Of a stretch of 64,000 bases of DNA, positions 1-9,944 are shown piece after piece. The translations under genes and the position numbers were made by a program. Position 1 is the stretch's first letter; each line of letters starts with the position of its first letter. Below the pieces are notes generated by a model. That model did no database searches, had not been told where the DNA came from, and saw only the letters and a list, made by a program, of their open reading frames with translations. Source of the stretch: Variovorax sp. PAMC26660 (GTDB taxonomy: Bacteria; Pseudomonadota; Gammaproteobacteria; Burkholderiales; Burkholderiaceae_C); the NCBI RefSeq assembly GCF_014302995.1, contig NZ_CP060295.1:5261501-5325500 (forward strand). The letters run 5' to 3'.

Positions 1-236
1 ATTACGACTTCACTCGGGCGGCACGACGCGAGGTGTGGGGGAACATCGCCGGAAAAGACCTGGATGGGGGAGATGGGAGTCCGCAGATAACGACCAAGAC
101 GCACAAAGCTTGGGCTGATCGCATGGACGCCAACAAAATCAATCGAAAGGCCTCAACACCCAAAGCACCGGTTGAAGGCAGTTTCATCCACCCCTTTGAA
201 GACCCACGCGGCGAGCCCCTCGTGAGGTTCGCATAG
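1..236 (+). CDS. C-terminal end of an unknown protein (5' truncated by window)
   Basis: The frame is open from the first bases and runs 77 codons to a TAG at 234-236, so this is the tail of a gene whose body lies outside the window. The tail has a basic stretch (FTRAARR), then a Gly/Asp-rich turn and a Pro-rich end. I do not recognise it. A GTG at 33 is probably internal. Only two bases separate the stop from the next ATG, so it is very likely co-transcribed with the Sel1-repeat lipoprotein. The following lipoprotein, pentapeptide and small membrane proteins resemble the immunity or accessory genes placed after type VI secretion lipase effectors. That this is an effector tail is inference only. 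Confidence 0.5.
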   Translation, partial: YDFTRAARREVWGNIAGKDLDGGDGSPQITTKTHKAWADRMDANKINRKASTPKAPVEGSFIHPFEDPRGEPLVRFA

Positions 237-238
237 CG

Positions 239-1903
239 ATGGCTTCCTCGACTGGTTCAACGAGCGTGTGCGAGCGTCTGGCGACTTGTGTCGCAGTGCT
301 CGCATCCATATTTCTTCTCACCGCGTGCCCCATGCAAGACCAACACTCTGCAGCCCCTGTGCAGCCCCGCTTTACCAAGCTCGATACGTTCGATCCGCAT
401 CGTCAGAGCTTCGAGTGCAAGCACGAGGCCGATGTCAATCCACCAATTGCGGCCGAAGCTGAAGCGTTGTTCCAGCAAGGCATGGCAGTCACCAGCTATG
501 ACCTCTGGCCCGATGACCGCGACAACGAGAAAGCGGCACAGCTCTGGACGCGGGCGGCAGGATGGGGGCACTGGAAGGCGCAGCTCAATCTCGCGGGGCT
601 GTACCTGCAGGGGTTGGGTGTGCCGCAGGATGCCGACAAGGCTTTGGAACTTACCGAAGACCTGATGCGCAAGGGCGTGCCCGCAGCGTGGGACAACATG
701 GGCGCCTACTACATGGGAGGCGTTGGCCCGCTCAAGCAGGACGCCACCGTGGCCTATGCGTTCTGGCAGAAGGCTGCGGACATGGGCAGCATGGCGGCTC
801 AGGCGTATCTCGGTGAAAAGTTAAACGCGGGTTACGACGATCCACCGTCTTTTTGGGGTAACGAGAAGATCGGTCTCAAGATGCTGGAGTGCGCATTTTC
901 ACAAGGATCAGGGAGTGCGGCCTATGAATTGGGCCAGACTCAGAATCGCGACGCCAAGCAGCGGGAAGACTACTCTCATGCACTGGGAGTCTTTCACGAA
1001 GGCGTCAAACTCGGCAACGAAAAAGCGGCAAACAGTTTGTCTGTTGCCTTTGATGCCGGCAGAGCACTCGTTGACCATCGTATCGATGTGGCACGCGCCG
1101 AGCGCTACTCCATCCTGGGCGACGCCCTATGGCGCAACCCCGACCTGCGCTTGCCCAATCTCGACAAGGTTCTCCCGCTGCCCCCAGCCAATCTACCCAA
1201 ATGGGACGGCAACAAGCAGACCCTGATCGACGCCGCCAAGGCCCTCGTGGTCCAGCCAGCGGCGCAGCCTACGCCCGGCTCGCAGCGCACCGGCCGCGCT
1301 CACATTCCTCAAGGTCATGTGCTGCAGACACGGGCTCGCGCTGTGATCGCAGAAGCCAATGCGTCCGTCCCTCACAGCGGTTATTGGCAGCCACGGTTGC
1401 ACGCGCTCCATCGCGAACACGAGCAGGTGTGGGGACGCGTGCAGGTGCCGCAGCGCTACGACAAAGGCGAAACCTTCGAGACCGTGGACCGCAGCAGCAT
1501 GGGCCCGTACGCCAAGGTCGCGCCTCGCACTGTCTGGCACTACATGGGCGAAGCAGTTGCAATGGCCGTCGCTCCTCATCCCCTTGTAGCTCAAGGTATC
1601 GCCCGCAGCACCGACATACCCGAACCGCTTGTGCGCTGCCAGGGCAGCCAGCCTTGTCCGCGTACCGGCGTGTGGTTGGCGTCGATACCCAAAGATCATT
1701 CCTTCGCGGTCCGCTACAACCGCTGGGATCGTCAGAGCTATGTGGCACACGGTCAGGCGTTTCCAGATTTTGGAGACGGCCATTTGCACATCGAACCAGG
1801 CACCGTCACCTGGCTGTGGCTGGGCAATGCCAATGAATCGGGCTTCGGTGGCGTCATCGATGTGAGCCTGGGTCATCCGGGAGCGGAGGGAACGAGCGCG
1901 TGA
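239..1903 (+). CDS. Sel1-repeat lipoprotein, probable immunity-type protein
   Basis: This is a 554-residue predicted lipoprotein. The N-terminus has a hydrophobic segment ending in the lipobox LTAC at about residue 30, so it should be exported and lipid-anchored. Residues about 70-300 contain alpha-helical Sel1/TPR-like repeats (for example AAQLWTRAAGWGHWKAQLNL and AFWQKAADMGSMAAQAYLG). The C-terminal 90 residues carry the pattern CPRTGVW...DH...NRWDR...G..FP, which recurs in the protein at 2521-2991. From memory the middle resembles DUF6396 proteins found beside polymorphic-toxin and type VI effector genes. The start at 239 is two bases after the upstream stop. The likely role is neutralising a periplasmic or membrane-active effector, an inference from architecture and neighbours. 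Confidence 0.7.
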   Translation: MASSTGSTSVCERLATCVAVLASIFLLTACPMQDQHSAAPVQPRFTKLDTFDPHRQSFECKHEADVNPPIAAEAEALFQQGMAVTSYDLWPDDRDNEKAAQLWTRAAGWGHWKAQLNLAGLYLQGLGVPQDADKALELTEDLMRKGVPAAWDNMGAYYMGGVGPLKQDATVAYAFWQKAADMGSMAAQAYLGEKLNAGYDDPPSFWGNEKIGLKMLECAFSQGSGSAAYELGQTQNRDAKQREDYSHALGVFHEGVKLGNEKAANSLSVAFDAGRALVDHRIDVARAERYSILGDALWRNPDLRLPNLDKVLPLPPANLPKWDGNKQTLIDAAKALVVQPAAQPTPGSQRTGRAHIPQGHVLQTRARAVIAEANASVPHSGYWQPRLHALHREHEQVWGRVQVPQRYDKGETFETVDRSSMGPYAKVAPRTVWHYMGEAVAMAVAPHPLVAQGIARSTDIPEPLVRCQGSQPCPRTGVWLASIPKDHSFAVRYNRWDRQSYVAHGQAFPDFGDGHLHIEPGTVTWLWLGNANESGFGGVIDVSLGHPGAEGTSA

Positions 1904-2016
1904 CGATCTTTGGCGCAAGCAGGAAACGCAAGCATCTGATGAGACTTGCAACAACGCTCGGCTCAGTACCTGAATCCGAACTTGAAACCACCCCTCTTCA
2001 ACCTTGACACACTGAA

Positions 2017-2511
2017 ATGAGCGCTCTTCAAATCATCCTGGATCACGACAAATGGCGCAAAGGCTTGGGGGGCGCCCGGGCCGGCGTTGCCGGTGAGAGT
2101 GACGGCAATGCACACGCCGGACTGGACCTGAACATGATCGCGTTCACAGGCTGCAACTTCAGCGGCAGCAGCTTCACATCGACCACCTTCCACGATGCGA
2201 TCTGGACCTCATGCCAGTTCAACGGGTGCTCGTTCAGCCAATGCGATATGCAGAGGATTCAGATCACCGGATGCACGTTCGTGGACTGCACTTTCAGCAC
2301 ATCGCAGCTTCAGGCCAGCAAACTCAGCAGCTGCACGTTCGCGCAGTGCAACTGGAACGGACTGGATTTCGATGCTAGCCATTGGTTGAGAGTGAACTTG
2401 CAAAATTGCCGAGGGAAACAGGTGAGTGCAGTCGATCTACGGGGCGAGCAAGTCGACTTCACAGGCAGCCAGTTTGAAGACATGCAACTGACCAACGCGC
2501 GAATCAACTGA
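2017..2511 (+). CDS. pentapeptide-repeat protein
   Basis: The 164-residue protein consists, from about residue 45 on, of consecutive A/C(D/N)FxxC-like five-residue steps (FTGCNFSGSSF, TSCQFNGCSFSQCDM, ITGCTFVDCTF). This is the signature of a right-handed quadrilateral beta-helix. It is unusually rich in cysteine at the repeat centres. It has no signal peptide or membrane segment, so it is probably cytoplasmic. It lies between the Sel1 lipoprotein and a small membrane protein and ends nine bases before the latter. Similar pentapeptide genes accompany type VI effector clusters, but the molecular role is unknown. Confidence 0.8.
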   Translation: MSALQIILDHDKWRKGLGGARAGVAGESDGNAHAGLDLNMIAFTGCNFSGSSFTSTTFHDAIWTSCQFNGCSFSQCDMQRIQITGCTFVDCTFSTSQLQASKLSSCTFAQCNWNGLDFDASHWLRVNLQNCRGKQVSAVDLRGEQVDFTGSQFEDMQLTNARIN

Positions 2512-2520
2512 GGCAAGAGG

Positions 2521-2991
2521 ATGTTTGGGTTCCTTTTCTCGATCGTCGGCGCTTTCATTGGCGGATTTCTTGGTCTCGCCGTATGCGGCAATTGCGGGCA
2601 CAGCACAGGTGACGCGATCGGTGCTGTTGTCGGCTTGTTCTACATGGCCGTAGGTGCAGTCGTCGGCCTACTGGTTGGGGGCATTTGCGGCGTCATTTTT
2701 TCGAGGGCCACAGTGACTCGCGTGTCTCCTGTCGAAAGCCAATTCGATCCCCGCGGTGCGGACGAGTGGGTTGACGGGGATGCGGATTGCCCGCATTCAG
2801 GACTCTGGATTGCGCGTGTAGACGATGACCATGAACTTACCGGGATCTTCAATGTTTGGAATCGAACCGCCAGGGTGACCAAGGGGGATCGATTTCCTAG
2901 CCCGTCAACCATGGTGGCTGGCGTCGCAGTCGCGAACGTAAAGTGGAAGTGCGTGGATGCTTTCGGCCAACTTGCTTACCCAGAGGTTTAG
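2521..2991 (+). CDS. small membrane protein with CPxxGxW immunity-like domain
   Basis: This is a 156-residue protein. Residues 1-65 form two Gly-rich hydrophobic segments (FLFSIVGAFIGGFLGLAVCG and a second around VGAVVGLLVGGICGVIF). The soluble C-terminal part contains CPHSGLWIA...DDDH...NVWNR...KGDRFPSP. That pattern matches the C-terminus of the Sel1 lipoprotein at 239-1903, so both probably carry the same small domain. A GAGG sequence at 2510-2513, seven bases before ATG, supports the start and overlaps the stop of the pentapeptide gene. I infer an immunity or accessory role tied to the effector locus that begins upstream of the window. Confidence 0.65.
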   Translation: MFGFLFSIVGAFIGGFLGLAVCGNCGHSTGDAIGAVVGLFYMAVGAVVGLLVGGICGVIFSRATVTRVSPVESQFDPRGADEWVDGDADCPHSGLWIARVDDDHELTGIFNVWNRTARVTKGDRFPSPSTMVAGVAVANVKWKCVDAFGQLAYPEV

Positions 2992-3035
2992 CGCCTCGGG
3001 CCTTGCAACCCGTATCCATCGCCTGAAGTTGCCAA

Positions 3036-4634
3036 CTACCCCGGCTGGTACTGGTACAGCCAGGTCTCCGTCAACGTCTGATCCCCGTGCTTCAGATACA
3101 GCCGCATGTCGATCGGCTCATTGCCTTCGGGCGTGAAGTCGAACTGTGCGCGCCAGTGGCCGGGCACGCCGTTGGGCACGGCTTCGGCAAACACGTACGA
3201 GAACTTGCCGCGCGGGGCGGCCAGCACCACCTCGGGCTTCACGCCGAAGGGCACGGTGGCGAGCGGCGCACCGATGAACTCGACCATGAACTTGCGCACG
3301 CCCTGCGGACGTGGCTGGCCCGGCTGGCCGCCGCGCCCGATGCGCGTGGCCACGCAGTGGGCCAGCGGTGACGGAAAGGGCTCCTGGTCGGTCCAGTGCA
3401 GGCGGTATTGCAGGCTGTAGCTCGCACCCGTCTTGGCATCGGCCTTGGGCACCCAGAAGGCGACGATGTTGTCGTGGATCTCGTCGTCGGTCGGAATCTC
3501 GATCAGTTGCACCGAGCCTTCGCCCCAGTCGCCCAGCGGTTCGATCCACAGGCTCGGGCGCTTCTCGTAGTTGACGCCGTCCTGGTAGTGGTCGAAGGCA
3601 CGGTCGCGCTGCAGCAGGCCGAAGCCGCGCGGCTTGGTGTCGGCAAAAGCCGAGGCGCGCGTTTGCGTCGGGTTGTTGAGCGGGCGCCAGATGCGCTCGC
3701 CGGCGCCGTTCCAGATGGCCAGACCGTCGGAGTCGTGCACCTCGGGCCGCCAGTCGATGGCGGTGGGCTTGATGGTTTCCGAATACCAGTACATCGAGGT
3801 CAGCGGCACCAGGCCCAGGCGGGATACGTCGCGGCGCAGGAACAGGCGCGAATCGATGTCCATGATGACCGCCTTGCCGCGCTGCATCACGAACTTGAAG
3901 ACGCCCGTGATGCTTGGCCCTTCGAGCAAGGCGTAGACGGTCATCGAGGTGGTGTTGCCGGGCGCTGGCGTCTCGAAATAAAAGCGCGTGAAGTTGGGGA
4001 ATTCTTCGGGCTTGTCGGGCACCGCCACGTCGAGCGCGATGCCGCGTGCCGACAGGCCGTATTGGTACAGCTCGCCAATGGCGCGGAAGTACGAGGCGCC
4101 GAGAAAGGCAACCCAGTCGTTCTTTTGCCAGTCCAGCTTGCTCTGATCGCCCAGCCGGCTTTCCTGCAGGCGAAAGCCCGCGAAGCCTGCGCCGGGCGGC
4201 AATGCGCGCGCCGGGCTGTCGGGCGGCATCGAGAAATAGTCGGGGCTGTAGAGCACTTCGCGCGCGAAGGCATCGCCATCGGAGTTTTCGAGCACGTGCA
4301 TGCGCACGGGCGTCTGGAAGAAGCGGCCGAGGTGGAAGAAGGTGACCGGAAAGGCGCCAGGGCCTTCGCGGAACAGCGCATTGGCGGGGTCGAACTTGAT
4401 CTTGCCGTGCGCGTCGTAGTCGATGCGCTCCAGCACGTCGGGCGCGAGTGGTTTCGCGGCCGCATAGGGTTGCGCGGCCAGGCGCTTGGCCTCGGCGACG
4501 AGGTTGTCGAAGGAAAAGGGCGAGGGCTGGCTCAGTTGCAGGCCGTTGGCGGCCAGCGCCTCGGTGGGCAGTCCGAGGGCGGCGAGTGCGGCGGCGGCAC
4601 TGCCGGCGGCAAGGAAGGATCGGCGATCAAGCAT
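3036..4634 (-). CDS. opgD: periplasmic glucan biosynthesis protein OpgD
   Basis: The 532-residue protein belongs to the MdoG/OpgG-OpgD family, which acts in the periplasm on the backbone of osmoregulated periplasmic glucans. The N-terminus has a twin-arginine signal (DRRSFLAAG followed by an Ala/Leu-rich stretch ending at about residue 28). Tat export is the feature that distinguishes OpgD from Sec-exported OpgG. Family hallmarks include the FHLGRFFQTPVRMHV, FAGFRL and WIEPLGDWGEGSVQL stretches, and the length matches the family. No glucosyltransferase opgH is adjacent, so it stands alone here. The ATG at 4634 directly starts the Tat signal. Confidence 0.9.
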   Translation of the reverse strand: MLDRRSFLAAGSAAAALAALGLPTEALAANGLQLSQPSPFSFDNLVAEAKRLAAQPYAAAKPLAPDVLERIDYDAHGKIKFDPANALFREGPGAFPVTFFHLGRFFQTPVRMHVLENSDGDAFAREVLYSPDYFSMPPDSPARALPPGAGFAGFRLQESRLGDQSKLDWQKNDWVAFLGASYFRAIGELYQYGLSARGIALDVAVPDKPEEFPNFTRFYFETPAPGNTTSMTVYALLEGPSITGVFKFVMQRGKAVIMDIDSRLFLRRDVSRLGLVPLTSMYWYSETIKPTAIDWRPEVHDSDGLAIWNGAGERIWRPLNNPTQTRASAFADTKPRGFGLLQRDRAFDHYQDGVNYEKRPSLWIEPLGDWGEGSVQLIEIPTDDEIHDNIVAFWVPKADAKTGASYSLQYRLHWTDQEPFPSPLAHCVATRIGRGGQPGQPRPQGVRKFMVEFIGAPLATVPFGVKPEVVLAAPRGKFSYVFAEAVPNGVPGHWRAQFDFTPEGNEPIDMRLYLKHGDQTLTETWLYQYQPG

Positions 4635-4879
4635 GTGGTTCTTGAGGGTTGCGAGTCTTTGGGGAACACGGGGGAACAGAGGAGCGACGCGGGCAGGCAG
4701 CCTTTGGGGCCTGCTCCCGGAAGAAAAATCATCCTAATGCAGCCGGGGACGGCCAGGCTCGCACAGGATTTTCCGCGACGGGGAACAGCGCTCAGCTTGA
4801 TGGGGCCGCAGGCCGCGCCGCGTCAGCCATTCCGCGCAATGCGGGCCGGACAAAGTCGGCAATCCGGGAAATTGTGCGT
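4635..4879. other. intergenic region upstream of opgD
   Basis: These 245 bases lie between the start of opgD and the end of the methyltransferase gene, both on the minus strand. A small hairpin (GCAGGC at 4693-4698 and GCCTGC at 4709-4714) and a G-rich near-repeat around 4660-4682 are present. No convincing ORF, RNA gene or consensus promoter was seen, although the opgD promoter should be here. Confidence 0.4.
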
Positions 4880-5722
4880 TTATGTATCGACAGCGTCCGC
4901 AGCGCCCAGCGCATAGACCGCGTAGAGCGGCACGCCGAGCAGCAGCATGACTACCGGTGCGAACAACGTGTAGGGCAGGCCGATGCCCTGCAGTACCCGG
5001 TAGGTGGCGCCCAGGTGCAGGCGCGGATGGGACCGCGTCAGTTCGTCGGTCTGGCGCAGCCCCCACCGAAACTCCGCGCCGGTGGCGCGCACCGAAGGGT
5101 GCTGCCTGCCACGCCCCACGGCCAGCCAGCACATGGCGTCGAAGGCCAGCACCGAGCCCGCGGGCGCGCGTTCGCCAAAAGTGGCGAACACCGCCTGCAC
5201 CTGCTCGGGCTTCAGGTACATCAGCACGCCCTCCGAGAAGAGAAATACCGGCTGAGCCTTGCGCGTGCGCGGCAGCGACAGTTGCTCCCACCAGTCGGGC
5301 GCGGTCAGGTCGAGTTCGCAGACGTCATGGCGCGGGTGGGTCTCGGGAATCAGCTCGCGGCGCAGTTCGAGCACTTCGGGCAGGTCGGCGTCGGTCATGC
5401 GCGACTTGCCATCGTCCAGCCACTGGAAGTAATGGCTCAGGCCGCAGCCCATGTTGACCACGCGGGCGCCTGGGTGCTGCTTCTGGAAGTCTTGTGCCAG
5501 GCTGCGAAAGCGCCGCGTGCGCGCGAGGATGCAGTAGATGGTGGCCCGGTCTTCCGGCAGCGGCTGCCCGTCGTCGCGGATCTGCTCCAGGATGCCGGCG
5601 GCATAAGCGTCGCGCACAGCCATCTTCGGAAACATCGCATCGCCAGAAGCCCGTGCGGCAAGGGGAATCCTCAGGGTGGAAGGGACGGCCGACAAGCGCC
5701 GTGCGGGTTTGCCGGTTGTCAT
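4880..5722 (-). CDS. class I SAM-dependent methyltransferase, LCM/PPM1-like
   Basis: This is a predicted O-methyltransferase of the leucine carboxyl methyltransferase-like family found in bacteria. The SAM-binding region is visible as VVNMGCGLSHYFQWLDDG, followed by an acidic DADLPEVLELRRELIPE segment and the motif FLFSEGVLMYL, all typical of this group. A C-terminal hydrophobic stretch (YTLFAPVVMLLLGVPLYAVYAL) could be membrane-associated. I chose the ATG at 5722, which begins MTTGKPARR. In-frame GTG and TTG codons further upstream exist but would add an atypical leader. The natural substrate is unknown, and nothing in the neighbourhood suggests one. Confidence 0.75.
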   Translation of the reverse strand: MTTGKPARRLSAVPSTLRIPLAARASGDAMFPKMAVRDAYAAGILEQIRDDGQPLPEDRATIYCILARTRRFRSLAQDFQKQHPGARVVNMGCGLSHYFQWLDDGKSRMTDADLPEVLELRRELIPETHPRHDVCELDLTAPDWWEQLSLPRTRKAQPVFLFSEGVLMYLKPEQVQAVFATFGERAPAGSVLAFDAMCWLAVGRGRQHPSVRATGAEFRWGLRQTDELTRSHPRLHLGATYRVLQGIGLPYTLFAPVVMLLLGVPLYAVYALGAADAVDT

Positions 5723-5790
5723 GAATGCGGGAACAAGGCCATGCACAAAGTCTGGCGGCTCCGGCGACAACCGGCAAGTCAGACTTTCGT

Positions 5791-6186
5791 TCAGCCGGCC
5801 GGCGCGCAGCGCGCGTCCACGTAGGCCCAGGCTTGCAGGCCCGATGCCAGGGTGACGCGCTCGCGCCGATAGTCCGCGACCTCGTAGGCGTCGGCATGCG
5901 CCAGCTCGGCCGGGGTGACGGCGAAGACGGCGCCGTCCACGCCGTCTTGCGGCGCGCTGCTGGGGGCGACGATGGGGTGGTGCGTCTTGCCGCTGGTCGC
6001 GACCACGGCTGCGTCCTTGATCTCGAGCTGTTCCAGGCGGTAACCCGGCAATCGGTCGAAGCGGCCGTCGAGCTTGCGGCCGAAGGTGGCCAGTTGCACC
6101 GACTGCAGTTGCAGCGTGCCGTAGGAGAAGAGTTTTTCCGTGGCGGCGCCGGCTTCTTTGGGGTGTCCGTCTTCAGGTCTGGTCAT
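5791..6186 (-). CDS. gamma-glutamylcyclotransferase (AIG2/GGCT)-like protein
   Basis: This is a 131-residue protein of the GGCT/AIG2-like fold. The defining N-terminal motif LFSYGTLQ is present near residue 20, and a DAYEVADYRRERV stretch near the C-terminus supplies the expected acidic residues and final beta-strand. The family includes gamma-glutamyl-amine and glutathione-degrading cyclotransferases, but many bacterial members are uncharacterised. The ATG at 6186 lies 14 bases inside the end of the AcoR-type regulator gene, so translation is probably coupled. A link to aldehyde metabolism is possible but unproven. Confidence 0.75.
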   Translation of the reverse strand: MTRPEDGHPKEAGAATEKLFSYGTLQLQSVQLATFGRKLDGRFDRLPGYRLEQLEIKDAAVVATSGKTHHPIVAPSSAPQDGVDGAVFAVTPAELAHADAYEVADYRRERVTLASGLQAWAYVDARCAPAG

Positions 6187-8107
6187 GGGCAAAGGTACTC
6201 GGGTTCATGGAATCGGTGGGCTTGCCTCGCTGGCGCGCGAGGTGGCGGTAGATGGTGCTGCGGTGAACGCCGAGGCGCCGCGCCGCCCTGGCCACATCAT
6301 GGTCGCTGGCCTTGAGCGCCTCGTCGATGGCGTGGCGCGTGATGGCCACCAACGGCTCGGCCGTGTGCTGCTGCGCAGGCCGGGCATCGATGGCCGTGTC
6401 TTCTTGCGGCTGCGATGGGGCTGTGCCGTGCAGATGCGCCGGCAGCGTGGGGGCGTGCACCGAATCGCCGGGGTTGGACAGCGCGACGATGGCGCGCAGC
6501 GTGCTGCGCAGCTCCCGCACATTGCCCGGCCACCGGTACGCTGCAAGCGCTTCAAGCGCATCGCTTTCCAGCCGCAGGTGCTTGGCCGCGCCGCCCGATT
6601 CGAGGAACAGCCGCGTGATCAGCGCATGCCGGTCGGCGCGTCGATTCAGCGAGGGCAGGCTGACACCGAAGCCCGCCACGCGGTACATCAGGTCGGCACG
6701 GAAACGCCCGGCCTTCACCAGCGCGGGCAGGTCGCCGTGCGTGGCGCAGACCAGGTCGAAATCGACCGCCACGCCCTGGCCGCCGCCGAGCGGCGTGACC
6801 ACGCGTTCTTCGAGCACGCGCAAAAGACGCGTCTGCAGCGCAAGCGGTATCTCGGCGATTTCGTCGAGGAACAGCACACCGCCGTGGGCTTCGCGGATGC
6901 GGCCCGCCATGCCCTTGCGCTTGGCGCCGGTGAAGGCGCCTTCTTCGTAGCCGAACAGCTCGGACTCGATCAGCGTCTCGGGCAGCGAGGCGCAGTCGAC
7001 TGCCACGAAAGGGCCCGTGCTGCGGCGGCTTGCGGCATGCAGGCGGCGCGAGAACACTTCCTTGCCGCTGCCGGTTTCCCCGTTCACCAGCACCGGAACG
7101 CCTTCGTTCAGCACCCGCACGGCGCGCTCCAGCAGCGGCAGAACATCGTCGGCCTCGGGTGCAGCAGCCGTGCCCGTGGGCGCATGCGTGCGCCTGCCTG
7201 CCGTGCGTGAGCCGCCCGGCGCGGTCGAGCGCTCCATCACGGTGGCGATCTGCCGCCCGCCCGGCAAGGTGAGCAGGCTGCGCCGGTGTTCCATGCGCGG
7301 CCAGTTCGCGCCAAGGAAGTCCTGGGCGTCGAGGTCGAGCAGGCCTTCCCACGAGCGGTCGAACAGTTCGAGCGCGACACGGTTGGCCGCGACGATCCGC
7401 CCGCCCTCGATCACCATGAGCCCTTCGCGCGCGGTGCCGATCAGCGCCGGCCGCGCATGGAAGCGCAGCACGTGGCCGCTGGCCTCGGCCAGCATCATCC
7501 GGTGTTCGACCTGTTGCGCGGCCATGCGCACGAGGCCCAGCGCGTGATGATTCACGCGCGCGGTTTCGCCCGAGATGTCCAGCGCGCCCGCCAGTTCGCC
7601 GCGCCCGGTGAAGATGGGCGCCGCCGCGCAGCCCAGTGCGCCGTTCTGTGCCAGGTAGTGTTCGCCGCCCAGCACCATCAGTGCTTCGCGTTCGGCCAGC
7701 GCGGTGCCGATGGCGTTGGTGCCGCGGTGGTTTTCCGACCATGCCACGCCCGGCTGCAGCGCGATGCGTTCGGCCTTGGGCAGAAAGTCGGGGCTGCCGA
7801 TTTCTTCGAGGATCAGCCCGCTCGCGTCCGACAGGATCACGACGCAGCCGTTGCCGACTGCATGCTCGGCCAGTCCGTCGAGTTCGGGTTGCGCGCAGTT
7901 GAGCAAGCGCATCGCCTGTTCGCGCCGCTCGCTCAGCAGCGCCAGCGCCATCGGCTCGGGATCGATGTACTGGGCGTCGATCGGGCGGCTGCGCTGCCAC
8001 GAGCGCGAGATGTGCGGCGTGATCCACGGCGCGGGGTCGCGGCCCTGCCCGAAGAACAGCTCGCGGGCCTGCGCCACTCTGACCGATGGCAACTGCGCTT
8101 CACTCAT
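6173..8107 (-). CDS. acoR: sigma-54-dependent activator, AcoR family
   Basis: This 644-residue enhancer-binding regulator has an N-terminal GAF-type sensor (about residues 60-230), a central AAA+ domain and a C-terminal Fis-type helix-turn-helix. The AAA+ part shows Walker A GETGSGKE, the sigma-54 contact loop GAFTGA, a Walker B region LFLDEIAEI and the RWPGNVREL motif. The C-terminus HDVARAARRLGVHRSTIYRHL is the DNA-binding helix pair. The ATG at 8107 has GGAG six bases upstream. It is divergent from the aldehyde dehydrogenase at 8344 and most probably activates it, as AcoR-type proteins do for acetoin, alcohol or aldehyde genes. The inducing ligand cannot be read from the sequence. Confidence 0.9.
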   Translation of the reverse strand: MSEAQLPSVRVAQARELFFGQGRDPAPWITPHISRSWQRSRPIDAQYIDPEPMALALLSERREQAMRLLNCAQPELDGLAEHAVGNGCVVILSDASGLILEEIGSPDFLPKAERIALQPGVAWSENHRGTNAIGTALAEREALMVLGGEHYLAQNGALGCAAAPIFTGRGELAGALDISGETARVNHHALGLVRMAAQQVEHRMMLAEASGHVLRFHARPALIGTAREGLMVIEGGRIVAANRVALELFDRSWEGLLDLDAQDFLGANWPRMEHRRSLLTLPGGRQIATVMERSTAPGGSRTAGRRTHAPTGTAAAPEADDVLPLLERAVRVLNEGVPVLVNGETGSGKEVFSRRLHAASRRSTGPFVAVDCASLPETLIESELFGYEEGAFTGAKRKGMAGRIREAHGGVLFLDEIAEIPLALQTRLLRVLEERVVTPLGGGQGVAVDFDLVCATHGDLPALVKAGRFRADLMYRVAGFGVSLPSLNRRADRHALITRLFLESGGAAKHLRLESDALEALAAYRWPGNVRELRSTLRAIVALSNPGDSVHAPTLPAHLHGTAPSQPQEDTAIDARPAQQHTAEPLVAITRHAIDEALKASDHDVARAARRLGVHRSTIYRHLARQRGKPTDSMNPSTFAHDQT

Positions 8108-8153
8108 GCGTGTCTCCGGTGGATTCCCGTTGTTTCGCGTCGTTTTCGCCTTG

Positions 8154-8220
8154 TGCGACATCCTAGTCGCTATGTTCGCGCGTGCATGTCGCAGATTGCG
8201 AATGGAAACCCTCTGCGACA
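8154..8220. promoter_or_regulatory. candidate upstream activating sites for the AcoR-type regulator
   Basis: Within the 236-bp divergent region the heptamer TGCGACA occurs at 8154-8160 and 8214-8220, and its complement TGTCGCA occurs at 8187-8193. The last of these forms TCGCA-GAT-TGCGA at 8189-8201. Three copies in alternating orientation between an enhancer-binding regulator and its likely target are what clustered activator sites look like. A weak -24/-12-like sequence begins at 8273 (TGGCTTGCGGTTGTC) but its spacing is one base short. No perfect sigma-54 promoter was found. Confidence 0.5.
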
Positions 8221-8343
8221 CCCTGTTGCCACGAGGAAGTACTCAGGGAATGTCCCGATCCGCGCGGGTACATGGCTTGCGGTTGTCAACGCGGGCCGCC
8301 GCATGTCGTGGCGCCACCACCATCAGCAATTGGAGACAGAGTC

Positions 8344-9864
<1,521 letters not shown>

Positions 9865-9883
9865 TCGCAGAAGGCATGGCCGC

Positions 9884-9923
9884 CCCCGCACGCGCTTTGC
9901 ATGAAGCCCGTGCGGGGCTTTTC
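9884..9923 (+). terminator. intercistronic hairpin with T-run
   Basis: A nine-base stem (CCCCGCACG at 9884-9892, CGTGCGGGG at 9909-9917) is followed by CTTTTC. It lies between the aldehyde dehydrogenase and the DUF779 gene. It would act as a partial terminator or attenuator that lowers expression of the downstream gene relative to the enzyme. Confidence 0.65.
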
Positions 9924-9944
9924 AACATCTGCAAGAAAGCCACC

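Noticed and set aside
8273..8287. A -24/-12 sigma-54 promoter before the aldehyde dehydrogenase
   Set aside because: TGG and TTG-like elements are present but the spacing is one base short and the GC of the -12 element is missing.
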